Shown here in pieces: positions 1 through 11,292 of a stretch of DNA of 64,000 nucleotides (its first letter is position 1; each line of letters opens with the position of its first letter). Origin of the DNA: Eopsaltria australis (lineage: Eukaryota > Chordata > Aves > Passeriformes > Petroicidae); assembly GCA_034509425.1 (NCBI GenBank), contig JAVTVJ010000070.1, positions 3,224,001 to 3,288,000 of the forward strand, given 5' to 3'. Both the position numbers and the translations under genes were made by a program. The notes beneath the pieces are model-generated. The model saw nothing but the letters and a program-made list of their open reading frames with translations, did no database searches and was not told the origin of the DNA.

Positions 1-411
1 CACAGTTAATAATTTATTTAATGCAGACAAAATTATTTTTCTATTCCTATAAAGCTGGTGATGAGATACCGTGTCATCATTTCCAGAGATAGTTAGGATT
101 TCTGTTGGTCTTCTCTTTACACTTGTTATCCAGGATGCATCAATCAGCTCGGAGGGCAGCTGGGCCGTGTGTGTGTTTATCAAAGGGGAGTCTCCTGCCT
201 TGCCTTTTACCTCCCCTTCCCCTTTGCAGAATGAGGAATGGATGACTAGGCAGACATTCTCTATAGTGTGTTTTTTAACACGAGGTATTGGTATTATTGT
301 TCGTCAAATGTGATTAGATGTTTGTGGCCATGAGGTGTGCTCTGCTGTATTCCATTTGCTGTTTCTCATCCAAGCAGGAAGAGATGGGTAGGAAGCATAA
401 TAATGTATTAA

Positions 412-446
412 AAAACAAACAAACAAACAAACAAACAAACAAAACC
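412..446 (+). repeat. (AAAC)n microsatellite
   Basis: About eight AAAC units, then an A/C-rich tail (aaaacccaaaaccaaaaaaa). Simple repeat. Confidence 0.9.
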
Positions 447-3140
447 CAAAACCAAAAAAACCCACTGCAAACAAAAATAGCAGAAATTAATCTTCCTACA
501 GACTCGGCACAAAGGTGCTGCGTGGTGTAGTAGCCTCACCTCAAGCCCTAGGTGGTTAAAATCCTGCCTGGGGCCCTGGCATCCAACCTGTGCAATTGTT
601 TGGGAATCTCAGAACAGCTACTGTGCTCTGAGTGTCACTGAGGAAGGATTAGGCAACCGGAGAAAAAGTGAACCAGGAAATTTATCTGAATACAGTGCAT
701 GAGACAGGCTCTGTCTGTCACCTGCCGGGTCACAGCAAGGTCAGCTGCATAAGCAGCATTAACTCTCACATGTATTTATGCCACTCCACTGCACTTTGGT
801 CTCTTCCTGTATTGTTCTCTGGTGCATCTCAGCTGTTTGTGAAACAGCTACTACAACAAATCCTTACCAAGTAGAAGAGAGGCTGAAATACCACCTGAAA
901 TGCATGTGGTACAGGTCTTTGAGACGAAGGTGCAGTGCTGGCTGGCTGATCCCATCTCTTGGTGGGCTCCAGTGCAGCTGACTGGTGGCTCCCTGCAGTA
1001 GCACCTGGCTCCAGCTACTGCCCTGACTCAGTCAGAACCAGGACTGACTGCTGGCTGAGCCACTGCTTCTCACAAAGATTTCTCAGAAGAGATAAAGGCT
1101 TTTTACTTGCTGTAACTAAAAATCAGTTCTGTTGTGACTTGAAAAGCCTTTGTCAATACAAGATAATGTGGATGAGCTCTTCCATAGTAGAAAATAGAAT
1201 AGCTTGGGAACATTCATTTCAAGAGACTTTTTTCAGGACTTTTCTTTTGTCAAACATGAGAAATAAAAAGTAGAAAACACTAGAAATTATTCTCCAAATT
1301 TTTTTCTGTATTAACTGCCATGTGAGCTCATTCCTCTTCCTACCGTGCCCTGCCAACACATAACAACCTGGGACCTTTCAGGTCCCTGATACACTACCTT
1401 GCCTCATATTGCTTTTGGAGTGGAATCAGTACTAGTTCAAACAGCAAAAAAATTGCATTAATTTACTAAATCATAATGTATATTTAGGGCTGTATGGAGG
1501 GAGAGAATGATGAAGTGCAGCAAGACCAGCACTCATTACCCCCTCCAAGCCCAGGAGACTCAGTACTGGGACTGTCTGGACATTTTTTTTCCTGTGAGCA
1601 AGAAAAGCAAGGAGATGTAATTTCCTATGGATTTGTGTGCCTGGTGGCTCATCTAACTCCTTTGCAACAGCACTACATTCCCCATAGGGCACCCCAAGGC
1701 AGAGGCAGCAAACCCCAACATACATGCTGGCTAGCTCCTGGTGCAGTGGGTGACCACTGCTGGAAAGATGGAGTAATAGTTATTTTGCTTAAATTTCCCT
1801 GGAAAATTTTCATTTGAGTAAAGTCAGCTGATTTATCTGAAACTATCAGGAATATGAATACCTTTGTGACCTGGAGACCCCTGTCAGACTTTGCTGACAC
1901 AAAACAAAGGGTTCAGAAACTGTAAGGGAAGTGACTGATGTGCAGACAGCATAATTTTCTGGATAAAAATCATAGTGAAAAATGGGACGTTCACACATAC
2001 ATTGTACTTCTTTATCTGGAGTCTTCAGATCTGAAGAATTTGGGTCACATTTTTAAGAGCTCTAAAGGAGTAAACGGAACTTTAAAAAATAAAAATGGAT
2101 AATCTCACACAATTATTTGACTTATGTTTGAAAATTTAAACTGACAAAATTTCTTGTATATAAAAAATTTCCTGCTTTCACTGTTCTCCAGGATATCAAA
2201 GTCTTTTTGACATTTTATTTGCACTGTCCTGTGCTCTGAGATCTCTTCCCAGGTGCACTCAGTCTGATAGATGGAGACTCGTAGCTCACAGCAGTTCACA
2301 TCAGGGAAAGCCTCCACTTTTTCCTACACAGGCAGCATTTGTGGTAAATATAACTGTCCTCTGACACCATGCTTACACACATAAGGCCTGCGCTGCATCA
2401 AAGGACTGCATGCATCCCTGTCACCTTGCAAGCAGAATGAGCTCAGAGAAGAAATTTATGGTTGGAACAGGTTCATCTGCCCAAGATATTCAGGACTCCT
2501 TGGCACACTTTACAGGATATTATAGCTTATATGATATGGGTAGTTTAAGGACTTTAGCTGCCTTTTCTAGCTCTTCCAGAAACACATGTGGTAGCCTGCA
2601 ACCCAGGAACAGTGTAGTTTTCATCCCCATGTAGTAATAATATTTATTTCTTTCATGGGGGCTGCTGCTCTCTTCTTGCCTTATTAAGTCAAAGCAGGAA
2701 GGAACAAGGAGCAAGGCATTAATAACAATGGCAAGTTTATACAGTGAAAGCAGAAGGGAAGTGTCAGGAGAGAAACAAAAAAGAAGATGAGGGGAAGAGG
2801 ACGGGTGAGGTGTTGTGCACAGATTGCTTCCTTGGTCTCACCAAGACTGGAGACAATCAAATCTATTTGCAAAGATGGTATTGTCTGGTCAACACTTTTG
2901 GCACAAAACAGAAGGATCCCTTGCTGTGGCCATGCTTTTTGTGGTTTCAGCTGCAGGACTTGTGCTGACAGGTAAACACTGTCTATGTCATATATCAATG
3001 CCCAAGTGTCATCCTGTGTGTGACAGCTGTATGACAGAGGTCATAATCCATTGGCTGAGGCTGAGACAAAACCAAGATTAATTTCTCTAGCATGTAACAC
3101 TTCATAGTGACCCAGCTAGAAAATAAACATAGATAAAGAC

Positions 3141-3142
<2 letters not shown>

Positions 3143-3171
<29 letters not shown>
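3143..3171 (+). repeat. (AG)n microsatellite
   Basis: About fourteen uninterrupted AG units. Confidence 0.95.
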
Positions 3172-3173
<2 letters not shown>

Positions 3174-5972
3174 TGCGTGCCAACAAATTATATTGGCCCA
3201 GTTTAACCTCACCATGCTCTTTGAAATATTGGCATATTTTGATAATCTTGAGGTACCTACTCTACATAGCTTTGCCTCAGCATAAAACAAGAATGGTGGC
3301 TTTAGCAGCAGGACCACCTTAGCCTGAGATTCTCTTGAGTTAAGGGTGGGTGCTGAGAGTAGGCACAGAATTACTGTTCAGGCACATCCTTTAGCCTCAC
3401 ATTCAGATGCTGCACTGATTTTCTAGAGGAAAATGCAATGAGTTCTTAGTCCCAGGATCTTGAAAGTTATAGAAACAATGTGATTCACAGGAACATGTAC
3501 CATGTGACTCAGCCTGCATTTGCCCTGGAACAGAGGTGAAATTGCCCTTTCTTTTCCAGCAAGAGCCACTGCAACCATGGCAGACTTGGTGTGAGCTTCC
3601 AGCATGATTACCCACAGCTCATGAGGGCTCGAAACAGAGGCTGCAAGCTCTGGTGCTCCTGCTGTTATGTGGGGCTACCATGACCTGGGTCTGGGACAGT
3701 CATGGGTTTTGCTTTCAAAGAAGTAATGAAGGAGTTTCTAGTCATCTCAACATTTCTTTCAGATTGAACAATGTTATTAATCATTATTAGTAGTTATATG
3801 CACTCCCAAAGTAACTGAGTGATACTTAGGCAAAACAAAGCAGAAATAGAGTATTCCTGTAATAATAAGCCAGTTCAAATTCCCTGTAGGGTCAGACGAA
3901 TGAGGAAACCCAATTTTTGCAGTGGGACAGAGGAACACAGGACATCATAGCTGCCACTGCGTTGATGTTTGTGATACAGCTTCGGGGAAGACAACACATC
4001 GATCAATATGCATTTTATTTTGGCCTGGTATTCCCAGGACAGGCTTTACTTCAAGAAGTAAATAGCATAAAGCCTTGTACCCGAGGCTTGCCTCAGAGTG
4101 GAGACTTCTGGAGTTGCAGCTTCGTGACAGAAAGAGACCTCGTCTCCTAATTTACTGCTGCCTTCAGCTCTCTGTGAGGGGTGGCTACCCTTTCTGCAGC
4201 AGAGATGCCAGAGCAGTTGCACTGACAGGCAAGTCCCTAGGGACAGGTGGTGCTGAGCAGGTGAGGCAGGCAGCCCATGCCAGCAGCAGCTGCCTGCACC
4301 AGGGGAGTCACACAGAAGTCAAGCTGAGGCTTGTGCATCACCTCTGCACCAGGAGGAGGTACCAACTCCTACATGGCCCTGTAGAGAAAAAGTCAGGATG
4401 TGAACTAATATGAGCCAGTTTTACCATGTGAGAAATCCTTCATGTTTCTGGGTGAGATTATAGACCTGTTTTTTAATAACAGGGTTGGAGTGGGGAACTA
4501 ACCTTGGGAATAAATGCCTAGATAACCAGTGGGGTTTTTATCTCTTCATGTACATTTGATTCAAACATCTTCCAATCAAGTTCTCAAATAGCTACACTCA
4601 GTGTGGGGATAAAAGGGTGAAATGCAAGCTTTGTTTTGTCAGGTGGTCAGATGAGGTAGTTCCCTCTGCTCTGGCCTCAGAGTTCATAAATCAGTGTCCA
4701 GTACCAAGTGCCTTCTTGAGTACTCTGTGTTGCAGAAGGATAGAACCAAGCATTTTAAAGCATATCACTGTGGGCAAGGAATGTGTAATGGTATATCCTG
4801 AACTTCAGTCAATGGTTTCCCAAACTGCAAACTGTGGCTGCCCTACAAAGCCAATGTACAGCTGTAGCCACCAGAACAGGACCTGCCAGCTGTATCTCTG
4901 TAATCCAATAATCCAGTATCGCCCCCACAGCTGGTCTGCCTCCATTCACACCATCACAGAAAGGCAACAGAAGCTACATCACCATAATTATGAAAAGGCC
5001 TGGACACAGTCATCAGATATAAGCAGATATGTCTCCATCTTACTGAAGATATGATATTTCAACACATGCTCCATGAAATGTGTTTTCAGCTGTCTTGTAG
5101 GAGACTATTTCCCACCCAGCTGTGGGAAGGAATCAGCTGTCTGCTGGCCATGAACTGCTTTTCCGAGGTAATATATAGACAAGGTGACCAACTTTGATCA
5201 ATAGCACAGGGAAATTGGTGCCGTGTAACCCTGGAACCAAGCTGACTTTTATGAAGAATTTGCAAAATGACTGTGGTTTGAGCAGCTGCTTCCACCACCC
5301 GAAACTGCATTACCTCAGCCCAGCCTTGGCTTTTCCCTTAGTGATCCACCTCCTCATTATGCCTAAGTGTTTTGACCAGAGAAGGTGATTAAAACAGCCA
5401 GTTTTCTAACATTTTTTGTGCAGAACCCATATATCTGTCATTTTAAGCTGAGATTTTCCAAGCTGCAATGTTGGGGCCAGTTCCCAGTTCCTCTGTGTCC
5501 TCAGCTGTATTCAGCTGTATTCACCTGAGACTTCCACCAACCCACAGCAGCTACAAAATGCATTTCAGGCTTATGGACACTCTGTATCTGTGTTGCTGCA
5601 AAACAGCAGACTGATGGATCAGTCTGACCAATGTGGTAACCAAATAGATGGGAACCTGTGTGGGAACAAATAGGATAGTGTTAGACTTGATTATGGGCAG
5701 AGTTTTTTGGAAGAATTAAGGAAAAAAATATCCTGCAGTGATGAAAACAGATGATATTTTGAAATTGCTCATCATGAAATTCAGTTATTGCTCTGCAGAT
5801 CTATGCCAGGGAATACTCTACTCTCTTCCATACAGTTACCAGGGAAATTAAATAGGAGGTTGTTGCTATTTCAAGACTCAGAATGAGAAATAAAAGTGCT
5901 GGTTTACTGCAGCATGAATTTGTAGGGACTCTCCAGGCCAGGCTTTTGAAACAGACTGAAACGTGTGTGGTT

Positions 5973-6012
5973 GGGGGTTGAGGGTTGGGGGGTGTGGGGG
6001 GGTTGGGGGAGG
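5973..6012 (+). repeat. G-run cluster, predicted G-quadruplex
   Basis: Five G runs of 5, 3, 6, 7 and 5 bases (5973-5977, 5982-5984, 5987-5992, 5996-6002, 6005-6009), separated by loops of 2-4 bases. This satisfies the usual four-run quadruplex pattern on the plus strand with one run to spare. No promoter or gene is recognised next to it. Confidence 0.85.
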
Positions 6013-7505
6013 TTTTATTTTTCATGTCAAAAGTAGATTTAGGCTCTGATTTTCCAAGGAAGAAAAATTGTAGTGGAAATGTGTGCCCCTTACCTTGTCT
6101 GCAGTATGAAGTGAAAGAAAAATGTGGAGGTGCTCTTCAGCTCTGCCTTAGTTAAAGGTGTTGCAAAGACTTTAATGGCAGGAGTACTTTTCTGCTGTTA
6201 CATTACTCGATGGCCCATTTGTAACACCTGGTAATTTCTCTGACAGCTACACACTGATACAATCAAGTCTCCAAGAGAGGCTTACAGCAGCTCACAAGGC
6301 TCAAAGATGTGCTGGGGCTGAAGAATCAGACCTTCAAACAGAATTTCTGTGACATGAGCCAAGAGCATTCCGTCCCTTCTTTCCCAGAAGTCTGGTTTCT
6401 TTTTCATTACAAACCTGAAGAAAGCTCAAATGTGTATTGAGGCAGGGATCTGGCATTAAACAACGAGAATAAATGTGGAGAAGCAGAGCTATTTGCTATA
6501 CAGATTTATTGCTCCAAGTCCCTACAGGAAAAGCAGTGGTGATCAAAACCCTTCCCTAAGTTATATTTTGATAATTTCATAAAATGAATGACATATTATT
6601 ATATCCTGAAATTCGCTTGCAGTTTCTCCAAAGCTTGCTCTCCACTCTGCAATGGCACATTGAAAGCATCATCCTCTGCCATTGCTGCTCCAAGTCACAG
6701 GAATGATCTCCTGTAAAGAAGTGAATCTTCATTGCTTTGACAGCATCCCAAATGCCAGAAGTCCTCGGTGGGTTCTGTTTAAATGAATGTTAAGGGACAA
6801 GGGTAAGAAGGGCAGGTTGTTTGTCAGGCACTGCTGATGAGTGACTCTTCTCTGCAGGGACCTGCTACCTTGGCTGACTCCAGCAGTCACTGGGGTAGCA
6901 TGGAGTTAAATGGTGTCCCTGGCAGAGCACGAGTCCCTTGGAAACAGAGCAGCCTCTCAGAGGAGCCAGACGCTGTCTGCCAGGCCATGCACTGCAGGGC
7001 ACCTGGTGTACACTGGGCACCACCGTACCTGGAGGTGCAGCACTGCTGTGCCCTGAACTCATGTCAAAAGTGACACAAGTCATCTTCAAATTCTGCTTCA
7101 GACCACTGCTGTCCTCCTCCCTCTCCCTGCCTGTAGCTACAAATGTAACACAACGGCTTGTGCTTGTCAGCTTTGCAAAATATTTACCATAAGCATCTCG
7201 AATTGTGATTCTTGCTAGAAATGCCACAAGGGGGAAGAATTGGGTTATTTACAGGGCAGCATTTACTTAAAACATTTAGTTTGTTCAGTCCAATTAAGAC
7301 TGAGATAGCTCTTCAAACTCTTTGTTGGGAGAGGCAGGGAAGGAAAGAGAAGGGATAGGGTGCAACTAATCCCTATAATCCAAGGAAAACTCAAACAACT
7401 CTAGTTTTGTGTCTAGCTGGGGCATACTGAACTTTTGCATTGTATTGGTTAAAAAAAATCTGGCCCATGCCAAATCAATTCCTTTCCAAAGGGCTCTTCA
7501 ACAAA

Positions 7506-7558
7506 CTGAACAGATTAATGGAAAGCTTAACAAAAAAGCTTTCCATTAATCTGTTCAG
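7506..7558. repeat. Perfect inverted repeat, 23-bp arms, 7-nt loop
   Basis: The left arm (7506-7528) begins CTGAACAGATTAATGG and ends AAAGCTT. The right arm (7536-7558) is its exact reverse complement. The loop is AACAAAA. There is no mismatch in 23 base pairs, and symmetry stops at the arm ends. It is not part of a recognised repeat or gene. Confidence 0.97.
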
Positions 7559-10437
7559 CAATATGTTTAACAGACTGCCCAGCTCTACACCTGACAGTAC
7601 TTCCTCTGGCTTTAATAATAAACCACTGAAACCAGCCACAGTAAGGTTGTGCAACAGCAGCACAGCTAATCTAAGTGCCTGCAGGTTCACTGGGTTTAAT
7701 CCTTATTTAAAAAGTTTTTTTCCTCATCGCTCTAATGGCATCTAAGCACTTTGGTGGAAAATGGAAATCCCAGTCACCCATTTCAGGTTCATTTCAAGGC
7801 AGCAGCGCCTGCTTTACCAGCTGTGCCTTGTGCTAACACTGTGCTTCAGAGCACATCCATATCCCAATGTGGTGCTGAGTTTACACAGAAAAGAAGCAGA
7901 GGCCAAAACAACCTGCTTCAGATTAGCACATTGACTTTACAACCACAAAGCTATAAGTACGTAATGTATGTATGGGTATGTGAGCACTGCTGTGCTTACG
8001 GCTTGACAGAATGAAGATATGCTTCCATGACAGTGTCATTTGGATGCTCTCGGATATCTGAGCAGTTCAGGGAGACAGCAGAATGAAATACAGAGTGCAA
8101 ATTGTTTTAAAATAACCTTGGATGTTCCCAAACTTCTGTCCGAGTGGTTTGAAAAAAGGAGAAGCACTGAACTGGAATTCCTAGGAAATGAATAAACTGA
8201 TGCAGCCCGATCAGGAAGGCAAACATAACATTTTCTCTCCTCAGGAAGTAACGAAAGCTGACTTCATACCACAAAACATAACGAAGGGTGTTTGTCATAA
8301 GCTAAAAATCAATGAACTCCAGCTGTTCCCCTGGTCCTGGAAGCTTCATTTTTCAATGAAGAAATACTTTTTCTTACAGGAGCATTCCAGAAAACAGATT
8401 TGACCCTTAGTGACAGTTGTGGAAAGTCAAATTGAATGGAGCATATCTTTCCAAACTAGTGGACAGGCTTTCTGATGAGCCCTTAGAAGAAATTCCTTAA
8501 TGAGAATTTAGGCTAATTTTTGCAATTAGAAAATTAACAGATGAGACTTTCCTCTTCTTTTGAGCAGAGGTTCAGTTTCTATTTCAGAAGCTGTCTTCTG
8601 GTTCACCAATGAGCACTTTCTCTAATCAATGCATCATGCAGAAATATGCAGAAGACAAACCAACCTCTGGCATGGGCCATACTAGCCTTAGGATGTCTAT
8701 CAAGTAAAACATTTACTTTTCTAACCAAGAAAGTATCTCACTAACCAGAACAGATGGAACATTACAGGATTTGGCTTCTCCATCTTCCAGTCTGGATCTG
8801 CTTCCTCTTTATATTTCAAGAAAGTCTTCTGGTTAAATGTCTTGCCTCCACACAGGCATTAAAGATGCTTTGAGCCCCCTTTGAACAGGAAGAGTTGCCT
8901 TATCCATAGAAGGCACATTAGGGCTCTGGACCTCCATATGGACATTGCAATAAACCTGTGTGATGGTGAAGACAGGAAATTAAATACAAACGTGCACCCA
9001 GGCAATCAATCTGACAGAACTCTATTTACTGTTGAAAAAATGTCCCACATACTGCCTGTTTGGGTGGAAACAAAATGATTTCATAGTATCTGGAGTTCCT
9101 CATTCCTATTTATGTCAATGTCTCCTAAGAAAAAAAAATAAACAAAATTCTAGTGGGATTTTTAAGGCAGAGTTGGAGCCAGCCAGCCATCAGAAACAAT
9201 CACGTCACTCCTGAGAGCAAGCACAGCAAGAAGCAGTGTGAGGGGGAATGGCTTCTGTGCCCAGTTCTAATAATGCCAGCACATGGGTGAGTTTAGCAAA
9301 GGAAAACAGTAGTAGAAACTCACCTCTACTGCGGCAAATAAAAATCAAATCCACAGAGCAGTTTGGTTGCTAGCAGTTATTCACATATTGTGAGTAAATA
9401 ACTGTGTCAACAGGAAAAAAGACAAGGGAAGTTACATTTAAATCTCATTTTCACATTCTTCTCTTATGAAATGTAAACCCAGAATAAGTTCTTAAGGAAT
9501 ATTCCTGAAATGTCCTGAAATATTCCTGAGATTTCCCTCTATCTAGCATTTATTCAAAGAATTCACAACTGCAAATTTGAGCCATGACTTCCCAGCAGTG
9601 CAAGTCTCGTAACTAATTAAAATGCAATGTTTCACAAGTTCTATAATCTTCTAATGGTGTGCAACCAAAGGATTACATGTTTTCACCTACAGTGCTGAAT
9701 TTAGGTACTGCATTGTCTGTATTAAAGGGTAAGTGTAAGTTAAGTGCATTGATTTGCATGGTAAAGCTATTTAAAATGGAAGAGTTTTTTTCCCCTCAGT
9801 TTCCTTAGGCTGCCCCTTTCTTGTTAAGCTGATCCTTGTCACAAGCTGCAGTAATAAGCAGCACTTGCCCACAAATACATTTTTCTTATGTCATGGATTT
9901 GGATTTAGTGATTCTGCTTTGGAATATGTTACTATAACGGAATTCAATTTAGGAAACTAATTAAGATGACTATTTTTAAACTGCAACCAGTGCTCTGTCG
10001 ACAAGGCACAACAATTTTGCAATCAATATATGTGCAAAATGTTCCGGAAAATAATAAAATAAAGTATTTTTTCTTAAAAAGGTTCAAGTAGGATTTTAAA
10101 ACGTCTAAATATGGATTACAGCCTGGATCTTGATGGCTTTCCTCCAGGAGTCATAGAAAAAAAAATAAGCAAAAGAAGATCAATGGCCTTCTGTCAGTAT
10201 CTCTGGTAAGTTGTGGTATACTTGGGAAAAATCCTAAATCCAGAAGTATTTAAACAGAACATAGAAGAAGATTCAAATAATAAAAGGCTATCTAACCTGA
10301 TAACACATTCAGTGTGGTTTGTGTGGATGGTGTCAAGACCATGTGGTGTCAAGTCATGAAATATATTTAGTATAAGACAGTCCTGATTTCATCCACTGAA
10401 GAGCTGAGTTAATAAAAGTGACTTGCACATACAAAAT

Positions 10438-10545
10438 CTTAGAATCATGGATTCATTAGGTCAGAAATGGCCTTTAAGTTTATCAAGTCCAGCTGTTAAC
10501 CCAACACTGCCTAGTCCACTACAAAACCATGTCCCTAAGTGTCAC
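10438..10545 (-). mobile_element. CR1 LINE 3'-end fragment
   Basis: The plus strand reads as the reverse complement of a bird CR1 3' end, starting TTAGAATCATGGATTCATTA and continuing with the typical TCAAGTCCA...CCATGTCCCTAAGTG. CR1 is the main LINE family of birds. The copy is about 105 bp, 5'-truncated and diverged, and abuts a second CR1 in the same orientation. Confidence 0.8.
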
Positions 10546-11098
10546 ATACAATAATGGAATGGTTTGAGTTGGAAAGGACCGTAAAGATTGTCTAATTCCA
10601 ATCCCCCTGCCATGGGCAGGGATGTCACCCACCAGATGAGGTTGCTCCAAGCTCCATCCAACCTGGCACTGAACACCTCCAAAGATGGGGGCATCCACAA
10701 CTTCTCTGGGAATACTGTGCCAGTGCCTCACCACCCTCAAAGTAAAGAATTTCTTCCTAATATCTAAACTAACTCTGCACTCAGTTTGAAGCCATTCCCT
10801 CTTGTCCTATCTCTAGGGGATAGTCCTTGTAGATAATCTCTCTCCATCTCTCTTGTAGGCCCCCTTTAGGTTCTGTAAAGCTGCTGTAAGTTCTCCCCGG
10901 AGTCTTCTCCAGGCTGAATAACCCAAACTGCTCCAGTCCTCTGATTATCTTTGTGGCCCTCTTCTGGGCTTGTTCCAACAGGTCCACTTCCTTTTTATGT
11001 TGGAGGCCCCAGAACTCCACACAGTACTCCAGGTGGAGTCTCACAAGAGTAGAGTAGAGGGAGAGAATCACCTCCCTCCACCTGCTGGCCACGCTGCT
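10546..11098 (-). mobile_element. 5'-truncated CR1 LINE with remnant reverse-transcriptase C-terminus
   Basis: About 550 bp of CR1 3' region on the minus strand. A relic coding part (11092-10781) gives YSTLVRLHLEYCVEFWGLQ and DLLEQAQKRATKIIRGLEQ, the familiar end of the CR1 reverse transcriptase (usual form RPHLEYCVQFW). It is followed by the conserved 3'UTR, seen on the plus strand as CCCCTGCCATGGGCAGGGA. Compared with common CR1 sequence, about 40 bp of the loop between the helices is missing. The element is 5'-truncated as usual and inactive. Confidence 0.85.
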
Positions 11099-11263
11099 TT
11101 TGATGAGACAAGAAGAAAGAAATACAGAAGATCATGCTAAGATTGGTAACCATAATGATCTTGACCTCTTGGTAAACTGGAGCTACTCACTGAAAATAGC
11201 TTCAACACAAACCTGCAAAGTTCCTGATTAAGGAAGAGGAGATACAAGCTAGGCACTATGATA

Positions 11264-11292
11264 GGGAACAAACAAACAAGCAAACAAACAAA
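11264..11292 (+). repeat. (AAAC)n microsatellite, interrupted
   Basis: About seven AAAC-type units with one G interruption, 170 bp beyond the CR1 copy. Confidence 0.85.

Larger units (their letters stand above)
1..10437. other. Intergenic DNA, no gene recognised
   Basis: Only short ORFs without family resemblance are present. Apart from the (AAAC)n, (AG)n, G-run cluster and hairpin listed separately, the sequence looks unique and AT-rich. No CpG island is seen, nor any exon I could identify of ECHDC1, the neighbour expected from human synteny. Confidence 0.6.

Noticed and set aside
4617..5054. 145-codon Cys/His-containing plus-strand ORF
   Set aside because: Cys and His spacing does not fit a zinc finger; no homology recognised, no splice or promoter context.
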